From contig LNKV01000004.1 in assembly GCA_001465935.1 (NCBI GenBank), positions 620,001 to 684,000 on the forward strand: DNA of 64,000 nt, written 5' to 3'. The translations under genes were made by a program, and so were the position numbers. This DNA comes from Clarireedia homoeocarpa. Taxonomy: Eukaryota; Ascomycota; Leotiomycetes; Helotiales; Rutstroemiaceae. Below are positions 48,779 to 60,225 of this stretch, piece after piece. The notes under the pieces are model-generated. The model was not told the origin of the DNA. It made no database searches and worked only from the letters and a program-made list of their open reading frames with translations. Position 1 is the first letter of the stretch, and each line of letters begins with the position of its first letter.

Positions 48779-49868
48779 CTCCACGATGAGGCTGGTAGAG
48801 GATGCGATATGCAAAGCAGACTAGAGTGCGAAGGGCAGCTCGGAAGCAGATTGAGAAGATGGCTCCATTAACCCGAGATAGAAGTCCACAGTGAGATATG
48901 TGGGCATCACAACCGGGTGCTGCTGCCATGATATAGTTTGTGAAGATGGAGATTGGACGTTTCGTTACGTAATAGAAATTGGAAGATATCACCAGCGTAT
49001 CGTGGGGAGCAGGTTGCGGGCGCGAAGCTATATCGGGGTTGTAACAAGTATCGGTGATAGGACGGAGCTATTCAGTACAGCGTTTATTTGTTGGGCAGCT
49101 TGTTTGGAGGCTGAATCATATCACATTCTCATCTTCTTCTTCTCCTTTCCTCGCTGCGAAATATTTACTATAGATATGCGCATCCATAGATGCCTGAATC
49201 AAGATCTTCTTGCAGCAGCTGTCCATCATCCCAACTGCCAGTTGTGTTTGAGAATCCTCATGACCTATCTGATTGTTCACTCGTATTTAACAAACTTTCA
49301 TTTTCCAATCAGGATTTGCAATCATCGCCGTCAAGTGACTCCAGCGTAACTGAACAGTACAGCGATGCAATGCTCCACTGACTTTGGGGCCCTGCTCGAG
49401 TCCCTTTCCAGTCGCAAAGATCTGAATTATAATGAAATGTAGCTAACGATTTTCAAATGCCTCGTAAATTGTGCAGAGCAAGAATGACATACCAAGAACA
49501 CTCAAATACACCTTAAATGACTCGTTTATAATACTAGATTACTACCAATGCCATGACTATGGTATTGACTGGTATTCGTAAGGTAATATCTGAGGGGCTG
49601 CCACCTGAGGATAAAGCAGCCGATTTACTATGGCACGTTGATGTATGAAGTCTTGTGAGGCTCCCAACCAAAAGGCCGCATCAGAAAGTATTGTGATCAT
49701 ACATACTTTGCAGCGCTATCTTGAGACATCTATATGCAGTATATCCTGCCATCCTTATGATAAACCGGTCATGGTTTCGTTCTCGAGTGTGTATGACCTT
49801 CCATCCCGCCCACTTATACGCCAGCAATGCAACCCTGTTTGCACAAATACACCAATAATATACAATAT
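48779..49868. other. 1.1 kb intergenic region
   Basis: Between the hypothetical gene at 48.8 kb and the 3' end of uS13m. The open frame at 48.9-49.35 kb has no domain and poor coding character. Nothing else is seen. Confidence 0.5.
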
Positions 49869-50409
49869 CTATCCTTTCCTCAACTCCTTGTTGAGTTTCC
49901 TTGCCGTCATAATCTATTCCAATTAGTGACCGAACCAAACTATACCCCGCACCACTCCCAGTATTTACGTACCTGACTCTTGGTCCTTTGTCCGCGCACC
50001 GGCAGACCCATTGCATGTCTTCGTCCTCTATATGTACCCATAGCTCTCAGCCTCCGGATATTTTCTTGGATTTTTCGTCTTAGAGCAGTCTCGATGGTTA
50101 ATTTGGACAGCTCGGCTGTGATGGCACTATGAGTTTTGTTCGATAAAGAACCAACGGTTGCCCGGGGATGAATGTATAACTTTGCTAACATCCGCGATGA
50201 TGTTTCATGTCCTAGGCCGTAAAACGTCTCTAGAGATTTCTGCTAGATGTTGGTTTTATGTCCAATGCTCATGCTCCTAGAGCCTCGCACTGTTTGGAGG
50301 GGGAACCTACCTTAATCAAGTTCCTTTCGGGAAAGTTGATTCCGAGAATGAGAACCTATATGACCAAATTAGTACTGTTGAAATAGCAATTTCTTTTTGC
50401 TCATACCAT
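49869..50409 (-). CDS. sws2: Mitochondrial small ribosomal subunit protein uS13m (SWS2-like)
   Basis: Protein of the mitochondrial ribosome small-subunit head, contacting rRNA and the large subunit. Exons in transcript order are 50409-50407 (just ATG), 50355-50311, 50242-49973 and 49913-49869, giving 120 aa. It begins MVLILGINFPERNLIK, the S13 start, then LETFYGLGHETSSRML and ALRRKIQENIRRLRAMGTYR, then the signature GRRHAMGLPVRGQRTKSQ and a basic tail TARKLNKELRKG. Length suits the organellar/bacterial S13 family (about 118-145 aa). The 51 bp first intron begins directly after the start codon. No cleavable presequence is evident. The last 15-codon exon completes the conserved end. Divergent from the cyclophilin gene across 273 bp. 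Confidence 0.93.
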
Positions 50410-50682
50410 GGCTAAGAATCTGTGGTCGTCTGAATCGTGAGAGGCTCAATCCCCTTGAATCTTTCCTTGACGGCCTTTTCATGAAGTTTCGAAATGTCGT
50501 TCACGAACAATTGTGCACGGACCTATGCTAGGCTGCACGTGAAAGCCGGGGTCCGGTTGGACACCTCTCCGAAACGCGATCTCCACCTCCCCTCTCTTGT
50601 CTCCTTTCATATCTACCATTGGGACATTGCCAACTTCCTTAAAGCTATTTCTCAATTGTCAACAATTGACTGACTACCCAAA
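50410..50682. promoter_or_regulatory. Compact divergent promoter of uS13m and the cyclophilin gene
   Basis: Only 273 bp separate the two start codons, so both promoters and leaders share this segment. The plus-strand side is CT-rich just before the cyclophilin ATG, a common fungal promoter feature. Confidence 0.55.
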
Positions 50683-51756
50683 ATGTCCGCTTTTCAACGC
50701 ATCGTAGCGTTTGCGCTACTTATCACAGTTACCTGTGTTTTCTTTGCCCAGAACACTCAAGCTGCCAAGGGTCCAAAGATTACCCACAAGGTTTACTTCG
50801 ATGTCAGCCATGGCGATGAGCCTATGGGCCGCATCGTGATGGGTCTCTACGGCAAGACTGTCCCAAAGACCGCAGAGAACTTCAGAGCTTTGGCAACTGG
50901 TGAAAAGGGTTTCGGATACCAGGACTCTACCTTCCACCGTGTTATCAAGAACTTCATGATTCAAGGAGGCGATTTCACAAGGGGTGATGGAACTGGTGGA
51001 AAATCGAGTATGTTCTGCGTTCTGTGGTTCTATACGAGGGTGCTAATAGCTGCAAGTCTACGGCGACAAGTTCCCAGATGAGAACTTCAAGTTGAAGCAC
51101 TCCAAGAAGGGACTCCTCAGCATGGCCAACGCCGGAAAAGATACCAATGGCTCTCAATTCTTCATCACTACTTCTACTCCTGGGTAAGCTATCTTCTACA
51201 ATCCAATAAATTAATTATCGCTAAATGTAGTACAGACATCTCGATGGCAGACATGTTGTCTTCGGCGAGGTCCTCGAGGGTTACGAAGTTGTTGAAGCAA
51301 TTGAGAACGTACAAAAGGCACAAGGAGACAGGCCAGCTGTCGCAGTTAAGATCACCGAGAGTGGCGAGCTCCCTGTGCCAGAAGAAGGTATCCATGTGGA
51401 ACTATAGACTAGTCTCCTTCCGCGGCATCAATGACTGGGAGGATTGCTGATTCGTCTTAACTTGTTGCGAACCAGATGAATACGGTATCGCCGAATTTCA
51501 ACCCGGTATGCAAGAGGTTGAAGAGCCACTCAAAGAACCTACGACTCCCGTCGCCACTGCTGCCCCAACTGCTGCCCCAACTGCAGCCATCCCAGTTGTT
51601 GGTACTCCAAAGGAAGAAGAACATGAGTCTGCTGAAACCGTCGTTGGTTACTCTCTTATGGAAAAAGGATTGTTTCTCGGTGTTATCTTGGGCTGCGTTG
51701 CCATATACGTACGAATCAACAGCAGGAAAATTATCAAGTATAAATCCATCGTCTAA
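50683..51756 (+). CDS. Secretory-pathway cyclophilin with C-terminal membrane anchor (peptidyl-prolyl isomerase)
   Basis: Cyclophilin-type prolyl isomerase assisting protein folding in the ER lumen. Exons are 50683-51007, 51057-51183, 51236-51387 and 51476-51756, giving 294 aa. A signal peptide ([19 protein letters not shown], cleavage near residue 27) precedes the cyclophilin B-type domain: [32 protein letters not shown], catalytic [15 protein letters not shown], then [17 protein letters not shown] and [16 protein letters not shown]. After the domain a Thr/Pro/Ala linker (about 190-250) leads to one hydrophobic span ([15 protein letters not shown]) and a short basic tail. The lack of an HDEL end fits membrane anchoring instead of retrieval. 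I place it with the fungal cypB-like group but leave the symbol blank because that group usually lacks the anchor. Confidence 0.93.
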
Positions 51757-53048
51757 ATACATAGTTAGCATCATACAATCGTTCTTCTCTGTGCAATACT
51801 TCTCCATCCCTCAGCATGGGCTGCTGAACCACAGCGGCATCTAGTAAAATTGCAATACTCTTTATCATGAAAGTGCAGCACTAGGAAGCAAGAACCATCA
51901 TATAGCTAACATTTTCCAAACGATTCTTGAAATCTGTCGGCTAACAATTCGTGACTTGGCACGCAGGAACAAAGATCTGACATGGCGGGGTGAAATAAGG
52001 GGCACATCAACCTACCTAAAATGGCTAGGTTTTATCGATGCCGAGGTTCGGCCCGTAAAGTGTCACAAGAGACAACAGGGTGACATTTTCAACACTCACT
52101 TATTGGAATCCTTTATCTTTGGCACTGCACGCTACTTGTCTTCTTATCGCTGCTAGAGATGAAGATGAAATCATTTGCTCAAATCATTTACTCCAGCATA
52201 GAAAGTCTTATGATCCTAAATTGGAGCTCATGAAACAATTGCGACGACTGGTCCTATCCCTTGCACAATGAAGCTATCATTTGGGAACTCCCTTCGATAG
52301 CAATCCTATCAAGTAACGTTACAATACTCGTTCTATGATTACTTTTTGACGCTTAATAGATCGTCATTTCCTTTATACCCAGACGCTGGGTTCGCTATCC
52401 CGGCTCTGCTCCTCGATATCAATGGCTCGTGGAGTTAGTGTATGTTGTCGGCAATCTTCAACCCCTGGCGATCGCCCGGGCAGTTTGTAGCCCCTTGGCA
52501 CGTTACCTTCTGCATTATCTGTATGTATGAAATTGCATGTGCCGGCAAAAGGTAGTTCCTTCTGCCATTTTCATGCACGTCAACCGCGATTATTTCTTCC
52601 GGAGCTCCTTAATCTCTTTCTTATCTGCTCTTGTGGCAATGAACAGGACAGACTCCGTCTCCAACTGGATCACCATACCGAGATTGCTGTCTAGAGGAGG
52701 GCGGCAGACTCGTGGGCTTCCCACAAGATGTGAGGATGACTTCTTCTTCAGGAGACAGATAACCATGGTACCTAGCCATTCCGGCAAGACTTCTGTTCCG
52801 CCTGTTGCCCAAAAATGCACTATCGAATTCTCGAGCGCTTGGGATGGTGGGTTGCGTAAACCCAACACCTGGAGATTATCGAATTTGCCCGCTTGACTTG
52901 TGAACACTCGATCTGGGTATCTGGGACCAGTAGATGGAATGGAAGATGGCAACGAGACAGAGTACTGCAAGTGATGGTAGCAGGGCGAGGTAACATTTTG
53001 CAAAATGTTCAGAAGACGCGTTCGCGTTCTCGTCGGCGAGACATTGTG
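51757..53048. other. 1.3 kb intergenic region upstream of the chitinase
   Basis: Overlapping frames on both strands at 52.5-53.1 kb (up to 166 codons) lack domains, signal peptides or splice logic, so I do not call them. The region likely holds the chitinase promoter. Confidence 0.45.
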
Positions 53049-53056
53049 TATAAAAA
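53049..53056 (+). promoter_or_regulatory. TATA box of the chitinase gene
   Basis: TATAAAAA lies 112-119 bp before the chitinase ATG, a distance fitting a short leader and an inducible TATA-type promoter. It is the only such box in the preceding 300 bp. Confidence 0.5.
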
Positions 53057-53167
53057 GCTTTGAGAAACCTTTCGAAACGAAGAAACACATTCATCAGTCA
53101 GTGCTAGCACTCTCGATGCAGTCTGTCCTTTCATAGATTAGAGCATCTCTTCTACTTCGCTTCAATC

Positions 53168-54585
53168 ATGTATTTATCAAAGAAAATTGCCCCTTGCTTG
53201 GGCCTTCTCTCTTGCCTACCTGCGGCATTTGCAGGATTCAGTTCTTCATCTTCCAGCAATGTCGCTGTGTATTGGGGTAATACTTGCCCCGCCCTGATAC
53301 TGGAAATCTTCATGCTCATCTAGGCTTAGGTCAAAATTCATACGGCCAGTCCTCTGGATCGCTAGTCCAGCAAAGACTGTCTTATTACTGTGCAAGTACG
53401 TGCTTAGTCTATCTCACTCGTCCGAACATATTGCTAACAGATCGGCAGATATGGAGATTGATGTACGCCTCTAGCTTGTATACATAATCACGACTGAGTC
53501 TAACTATGATTGTGCTATAGATTATCCCCCTGGCTTTCATGGTCTCCGTTACCAACCCTGTTCTGAACTTCGCCAATCAGGGTGATGTCTGTACGGCTAT
53601 CTCGGGTTCGACTCTCTTTTACTGTTCCGAGCTTGAGTGAGTACCGCAAGAGCTTATGTATGCATTCGCTGACCTCTCCTTCAGAGCCGATATCACTACG
53701 TGCCAGAAGACGTATGGCAAGACCATTCTCCTTTCTATTGGTGGTGCCACCTACACCGAGGGCGGGTTCTCCTCCACAGCTGCGGCCGTCACTGCTGCGA
53801 ACAATGTCTGGAGCTGGTTTGGTCCATACTCATCATCCGCGGTCCGCCCATTCGGCACGGCTGTCGTTGATGGATTCGACTTTGACTTCGAAACCACAGT
53901 ATCAAACATGCCTGCCTTCGCCAACCAGCTGCGCTCCTTGATGAACGCCAATACATCCAAACAATGGATCTTATCCGCCGCACCGCAATGTCCCTACCCC
54001 GATGCCGCCGACGGGCCCATGCTTGCCGGCGCCGTCTCATTCGACTTAATCTGGGTGCAATTCTACAACAACTACTGCGGACTGCAATCCTTCGTGCCCG
54101 GCACCTCGACGCAGAACAACTTCAACTTCGCCACCTGGGACACCTGGGCGAAGACCGTCTCGCTGAACCCCAACGTCAAAGTCATGCTCGGCATCCCGGC
54201 CAACACGGGCGCCGCCGGGTCGGGCTACGCGTCCGGCGCGACCCTCGCCCAAATCATCGCCTACGCCAAGAGCTTCTCCAGCTTCGGCGGCGTCATGATG
54301 TGGGACATCAGCCAGCTGTACGCCAACGCCGGCTTCCTCGACGCCGTGAACAGCGATTTGGGCAACCCGGCGAGCACGCCGCCGCCCACGACGACGACGG
54401 TGACGCTGCCGGGGACGACCCTCACGACCGTGACGACGACGAGCGCGACCCCCACCACGACGGGCAGTTTGGTGGGTGCCTGGAATCAGTGCGGTGGGTC
54501 GGGTTGGACCGGTGGAACCGTTTGTGTGGCGGGCACTACGTGCACCGTTTACAGTGTTTGGTACTCGCAGTGCAACCCCTCTTGA
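53168..54585 (+). CDS. Secreted GH18 class III chitinase with C-terminal CBM1
   Basis: Endochitinase acting on cell-wall or exogenous chitin outside the cell. Exons are 53168-53276, 53330-53395, 53449-53462, 53521-53636 and 53685-54585, giving 401 aa. A signal peptide (MYLSKKIAPCLGLLSCLPA, cleavage after AFA) precedes VAVYWGQNSYGQ, the class III start. The catalytic box DGFDFDFE fits DxxDxDxE, with Glu as the acid; KTILLSIGGA and FGGVMMWDIS complete the barrel. A Thr/Pro linker leads to a CBM1 module with four Cys (NQCGGSGWTGGTVC..CTVYSVWYSQC) that could bind chitin or cellulose. Exon 3 is only 14 nt. The segment 53990-54450 is much more GC-rich than the surroundings, producing long spurious antisense frames; this is codon bias, not transfer evidence by itself. 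Confidence 0.94.
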
Positions 54586-55239
54586 GCAAAATTTGGGTAT
54601 CGGGGTTCTGCAGGTCAGGTCTAGCAAAGTTGCTGGAGTGGGCAGGTGGCGGCGGTTTGTGTGTTTTCAGTCTTTCGATATTTGCTCTTATGGATGTTAT
54701 ATCCGTAGTTTTCCTGTACATATCTTTTTTTTCTTCTCTCTTTTGGCCGGAGCCTGTGTCACTATCGCTTCATTGTGTCTATTGATATTTCTTGTTCAAT
54801 TATTTTTACGCTATGTTTTTATTGCTTTGTGTTTCGGGGCTGGGATTGGAATGGACTTGAATATATATATGATAAGATGTTGAAACTTGAAATTCTTGAA
54901 ACTTAGTCATGTTATCACAAGTTATACATGTGATACTTCTGTTATGGCCGCTTTGGAAAGTTCGAGCTGTCGCGGCTGTTGAGTTGTATCGTAATTTCGT
55001 GCACATTCATATCCCTGCGTTTACCTCCAGTATTTGCTCACTGTCTATAACCTTTAGCTAAATGCTAACACCGATAACATTATACTAATTGTTTTTGCCA
55101 ACTTCAGACAACCAGAGTGTGTTACAAAAGTAGCAACTCGATCCCGACAGCGAGAATGATGAAGGTATTCCATAAGACAAACTAACCGCCCAGTCCTCAT
55201 ACACTCCGAAGCAGATAGGTGTGCCAGCTCACACTATTA
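54586..55239. other. Convergent intergenic spacer
   Basis: 654 bp between the chitinase and phosphatase-family stop codons. T-rich after the chitinase stop; nothing else recognised. Confidence 0.5.
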
Positions 55240-56858
55240 TTATTGAGCATACTCGTTCTCAATCTCAACAACATCAACGATACAGTCTTCGACAATGTCC
55301 ATCCTGTCGCAGTTCTCGCTCGCCTTCCTCTTCAAATTCTTATCCTCGACGGATTTTCCAATTTTATCTCCGTTCAGCTGCCTCAAGCTCGTACCTACTC
55401 TCTCCTCATTCTCATTCCGCACTGATATTCCCCACCCAAGGATTGCAGTCTCCTCATTCTTGGACCCAACTTCTGTACTCCCCTCCATCAGATGGTCCTC
55501 TTCCTCCATCCATTTCTTAACCTTCCCCTCCCAACCAGCCTCTACATCCTGCTCCTGCTCCTGCTCCTCATTTGCAACTTGCGCCAGCCACGGATGCAGA
55601 GGTCTATTGAACTCTACCGCTTCCGGCCCAATATACTCATACATTATTGGATTTCTGCGCTGCATCCCCATCCAATAATTCCGCTCTGTCTGCTTAACTT
55701 TCTCCTCATCCTCTAAGAACAGACCATCCACCCTCCTCTCAAACTGCCATATCTGAGACTTCAGCCCCTCAGCTGATTGCTCCTTCATGCGCGTCTTTGT
55801 AAGAAATCTTCTCGCCTCAATAAATAGCTTATCGAGCGTGCCTGCGCGTGTCTCGGCGGTCTGGCGTTTGAGCTTGCTGTGTAGAGTTATGAAACCAGGA
55901 ATGCCATCTACCATACGCAAATTCGCATCCGCAGCATTGTCGGCATTAACACAGATGGCGCTTCTGCCCACGGGATCTTTAACGCTGTCGATCGTTTGGA
56001 GAAATTTGTATGACTCCTTTCCATTCTCATCAACACTGCTGCAGAATTCATAACTCCTCATGTTCCCGTTGAAGAACCCGTCTCCTGCGAAGACACACTC
56101 TTTAGCATGGGGATGTATTTTTATGCAGGGCAATTGGGACGAAGGAGGAGCACAAACCACAAGGTACATCGAGAACAGCTTCCAGAAATTTTGCATGCGA
56201 TACGACAGCTATTTCATACGGACTCTGTATGTTGTTCGAAGACCATTCAAACAACGCCGAAATTCTTCCACAAGTGGGCCAAACGGAATTTTCTCCCCTC
56301 TGTATCTGCTTCGCCAGCTCAAACAGATCATTCCTGAGGACTGTAGCGCGGTTCTTGTCTCCAAACTGCTCTTGATTGACGTGCCAATTATCAGGTACCA
56401 TTTCAAGATCCACGCGACTCAGAGCTGGATTTGATTTAATATTATCATAAGGCAACCCTGTACCTGAAGAGCCTCCACCCCATTCTCTCAAGTCGGGAAC
56501 GGCGAGAAGTCGGACTGCTTCGTCCTTTAGTACTTCATCGAAAACGTGTAGAGCTGTCTGCATGGTGCGCATCATGGGTGAGCAGAGAATCAGAGAGACG
56601 TTGAGGTCTTTTGGTAGAGCTTCTTTCAGTTTTGCGCATTGTTTGATGCCTTTGGGGGTTAGTGGGGGGTCTGCGATGTGCCATCTGTTGACTATTGCGG
56701 TGACATTGTGATAAGCCTAGGACGATACTTGATGAGCTCCCTATTTCGAAAATTGATGGAACCTGATTACAACTCACCTCGGCATGTCTTATGAAGTGAA
56801 ATATTACCTTGCACTCTTGCTTTTCGTTTGGTTGCGGACTCTCCAGCGTTGAACCCAT
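55240..56858 (-). CDS. Histidine phosphatase (phosphoglycerate mutase-like) family protein
   Basis: Branch of the phosphoglycerate mutase-like superfamily; the substrate is unknown. Exons in transcript order are 56858-56778, 56716-56158 and 56084-55240 (61 and 73 bp introns), giving 494 aa. The catalytic motif is FHFIRHAE (His nucleophile; RHAE in place of RHGE), followed by AYHNVTAIVN, IADPPLTPKG and LILCSPMMRTMQTA. The second conserved His is in EIAVVSHAKFLEAVL, and GDGFFNGNMRSYEF closes the domain near 235. The remaining 250 residues are a charged extension, partly coiled coil, not typical of the family and rich in E/K/R. The second intron's donor (GTTTGT) is weak, but it is the only junction that keeps frame and family sequence. 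Confidence 0.85.
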
Positions 56859-57769
56859 GGTGAGTTGGGAAGAGTTTGCTGTTTTGTTGTGCGTTTGCGA
56901 TACAGAATGAATCTCTGAGACCTACTGAGAGCTCATAATTCTAATATTAAGTCTGTGTGTGTATGGCATCCGTGTAAAAGCATCAATAGAGAGGGTTGCT
57001 AGACATCAGAGAATGACAACACAACAAGATGCGGATGAAGTATCAGCAACAAGACTGCTTTTTCCAGAAGCCGAAGATGATTTAGTAAGTATTGTAGAAA
57101 ACCTGCACGGAACCGAATCAATTTCATTCTTCTCGTTTTCTTGTATCCGATTAAGCACCAGAGATTGAAAGTGATTGAGCACCAGAGGTTGAAAGTGATT
57201 GAGCACCAGAGATTGAAAGTGAATATTTGCTAACCAGGAGATCATGGGTATCGCCGGGAGTATGGAACACTAGATTACCCGCACGGTAAGCATGGAGAAG
57301 GAAAGAAGTCCATCGTGCTTTCCTCATTTTCCTTCTTCTCCTTCTCGATATAATGTATGGCGAATGTATGGCGAATGTATAGCGAATCTTGAATTTTGAA
57401 TCTTGAATCAAGTAAAGTGATCTCGGTCCTAGAGATGCAAAGTTATCGTTCTGGCTGCTCGAGAATGAGAAGTCGTAATTACAAACATATGATATTTCAA
57501 TAAAGAAGATGGGCGAACTTTCACTTTCTACGAAGCTCTGGGCTCTGCTAGATATATTGTGTGTAGATAGCTTCAACATCTCGCAGTATCTAAATCGTGT
57601 AAAGGCTCTTCAGAGATCTTCAAAATATCTGCCATGACCTTTTCGCTGCCGAAATCTTCAAGTGGATATACACAACATATCTCCTTCCAGACAGATGACC
57701 CTACAGGCTACTGACCTGAAACTCCCTTTCTCCAACAAACATTCACCAAACCCTCCTTGAAATCATCCT
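56859..57769. other. Intergenic region with a small repeat
   Basis: No gene. Three copies of a 24 bp unit (agcaccagagattgaaagtg plus attg) lie at 57154-57222, and gcgaatgtat-like 10 bp repeats occur near 57360-57385. The short frames through these are repeat artefacts. Confidence 0.5.
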
Positions 57770-58318
57770 CTAGGTCGCGCTCTCGACCACGATTTTTCGA
57801 CAAACATCGACATAAATCCTGTCCCAAATAACGAATCAGCATCTCGAACCAAGACCAGAGAAGACGAGATCACAAACCACTTACTTCTCACCCGGCCAGC
57901 CCTGCCTCACCAAAAGCTCCTCAATACCCTCCACAATCCGACAGGCCAACTCATCGTCCACATCACCACAAGCAAAAGTAAACCAAATCACAATCGGATT
58001 ATCCAATGCTTCCGTATCAAAGCCCATTCTACAAACATTGATGGTCCAGCAATGCTGCGAGACAGTTGGCATGCTTGACAGGAAATTGGAAATTGGCTGT
58101 TGAAGAGCTCTTGGCCAGAAGCGCTCGAGCTCGGGACATGTAGGAGGGTAGATGTTTTTCCGCGTGGCTGGATGGCCTTCGCTGAGACTTTCATCGAAGA
58201 GGCAGATACTCGCGGGTTGGTTGGTTGCTATGATGTCTACCTCGTTGCCGAGGCCGTAGCGATAGCGTTGGGATTTGGGGACGATGAGGGGGGGGGTTTC
58301 AGGGTGTGCGGCACACAT
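57770..58318 (-). CDS. Hypothetical small protein
   Basis: Unrecognised. The frame 58318-57881 encodes 145 aa starting MCAAHPETPPLIVPKSQR. Its last sense codons overlap a perfect GTAAGT donor (after 57885). Splicing to a CAG acceptor before 57818 replaces the stop with IYVDVCRKIVVESAT and a TAG at 57770-57772, giving 160 aa; I prefer that model. The body has TINVCRMGFDTEALDNPIVI and DDELACRIVEGIEELLVRQG, with helix-like C-terminal periodicity continuing into the second exon. There is no signal peptide or membrane span. If the intron is wrong, the gene ends at 57881. Confidence 0.55.
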
Positions 58319-58914
58319 TTTTTCGTCGCGTGCTTGGAGATATGTAGGATGTAAGCAGTCTTGGTTTTATTTTGGGGTAAATACTTTGGTGGAAAAGAAC
58401 TTTGACGCAGGAAGATTGAAGCTTTCCATAACCGCCAATATTAAGGGTTACGGCAAATGAAAACTTGATTTCCTGGGCCACTTGATGCTCTATGTTCTAT
58501 GACGATAATCAATCGTGGAAATGAGGGCACCTCGGTTTGTCTGCTGCTTCTTTCTTACGAAAGCCTTGGATCACCCAATCATGAATGAGCTCCACAATCA
58601 CAGATAGATAGTAAAGAGAGATTAAAAAAAAGACCATCCAGTCCCAGGCCGTCTAGAAACGGTCCACCGAGATGCAAGATTGGTAAACAGCTTGCATATA
58701 AGAGCCACGTGGATGAAGGACGAAACACGCAATTTATCCAGGAGTTAGATATGCAGTCAGCAACTAACCAATGCAAACGACGGAAAGCATAGTGAATCAA
58801 GAATGGTGGGTATAAGTAAGGCTCTGAGCCGCGATTGAGAGAGGGCGAAGTAACTACAGACACACATGCAAGAGAGAGCCTCGACCTTCCCAATCAATAA
58901 AACTCCAACTAGTA
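58319..58914. other. Intergenic spacer
   Basis: About 600 bp upstream of the hypothetical gene at 58.3 kb and downstream of the one ending at 58915. No further feature seen. Confidence 0.45.
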
Positions 58915-59529
58915 TCAACCGCAGCCATCATGAAAACCACCACCACTTGGTTTCTCAGCCAAACTCATCCGACCCAGCAATGCACAAAATGCTGCCGATT
59001 CCCTTCTTAAAGCTCTTCGAGCTCGTCTCTTTTTGCGAACGTTCTCACTATGAGCGGAAGCCCCTGCTGGAAGCTCGTGAGACTCCGCATCAGTTATCCC
59101 CTCGAGCAAAGCTTCGCACCTAGCCTCCCTCCTGGTCTGTTTCCCACGACGCGCTCTCCTAATCGCCTCCATGACAGGTCGACTACCCTCTGGTTTCTGC
59201 ACACCTGCTCCGGTCGCAGATTTGCAGTGTCTCCTTTTTCGGCACGCCTTTTTTTTTACAAGTCTTTTTTTAGGAAGTTCACGTTGGATATGTTCGCCGT
59301 CAACATTATTGTAGGATTGATTATGTGTAACGGACATGGGCGTGAAAGCATCTGGGAGGAAGCTGAGATCTTGGTCCATCGGAAAGTTGAGATTAGAGAC
59401 AGCGACATTGGTACATGTACTGTTGATGCCTTGCCCTCTGTCGATTCCATCAGTACACAACAGAGAGCAGGAGAATGTTAGTTTACCGAGATTTTCTGGG
59501 GACGGCTCCATATCTCTCATAGTATGCAC
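58915..59529 (-). CDS. Hypothetical protein with lysine/arginine-rich C-terminal half
   Basis: Unrecognised single-exon frame of 204 aa (MHTMRDMEPSPENLGKL; Met 4 or Met 7 could also start). The N-terminal 80 residues are neutral and unstructured. From about 85 on there are repeated basic clusters (KKRLVKKKACRKRRH, RRARRGKQTRREAR, RKKRRARRALRRE) with interspersed Ala/Glu helices. That composition fits a nuclear or nucleolar protein, but this is only inference. A 143-codon frame on the opposite strand makes the call uncertain. Confidence 0.45.
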   Translation of the reverse strand: MHTMRDMEPSPENLGKLTFSCSLLCTDGIDRGQGINSTCTNVAVSNLNFPMDQDLSFLPDAFTPMSVTHNQSYNNVDGEHIQRELPKKRLVKKKACRKRRHCKSATGAGVQKPEGSRPVMEAIRRARRGKQTRREARCEALLEGITDAESHELPAGASAHSENVRKKRRARRALRRESAAFCALLGRMSLAEKPSGGGFHDGCG

Positions 59530-60225
59530 ATCTATGTGACTTGACTATTAAGAATATGGAAAGAGAGAATATGAGACTATATTATGGACCTCAAAATGAA
59601 CTGTTTAGTAGTAGCTCGTACGTTGTTAAGAGACTGATAAGAAAGAGGTTAAACACTGTGGACTTGTTCTTTGAGAATCAAACTTGAACTTCTGCGGACT
59701 CTCCATGTATTCCAGGAAATTAGACTCTGCGACTCCCAAGCATAGACCATACCGAGCGACATAGCCCGAGATCCCGTCGGGAGAAACGATGAGTAAGTCT
59801 ACTTCGTATTGTCTAGGTACTTGTCCGATGTCTATACTATGACATGGACAAGCTGACATGCAATTACCCGTCTACGAATCATCAGCTAAGACTACGACGA
59901 TGTAGAGTAGAAACAGTACAGAAACAGTGCGGCTCCTAAATTAAGCTGAGCCATAAAGACTAGGCTTGCACCGAGCTGCATTTGTAGATAGTGACGTGCA
60001 CTTGCAAATGTTCTATATGAGCGTCGCGTCCCCAGGAACCGACGAGATGAAGTCAACCCCTTAGCCCCACACCAGCGCAAGCGTGATCTAATCTTATCTA
60101 ATCTAATCCATGTCTAGTTCTACCCCACCACCAATCTGCACAGCCAAAATAAATAAATAAAATTATCGCCATTGCGACACACTTCCTCCACCCGCCGGTC
60201 AACACTCTACCGCTTGCGCACCACG
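59530..60225. other. Divergent intergenic spacer
   Basis: About 700 bp between the hypothetical gene and TRM112. A small minus frame at 59.63-59.86 kb has no recognisable features. Presumed promoter region for TRM112. Confidence 0.45.

Noticed and set aside
52537..53090. Overlapping plus and minus frames of 119 and 166 codons
   Set aside because: Mutually antisense, no domain, signal or conserved start, and they overlap the chitinase promoter.
53964..54785. Alternative long frames on both strands over the chitinase
   Set aside because: They are shadows caused by the GC-rich codon usage of the chitinase exon; their proteins are Arg/Ala/His-rich without any domain.
59626..59859. 77-codon minus frame
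   Set aside because: Short, no homology signal, no support beyond being open.
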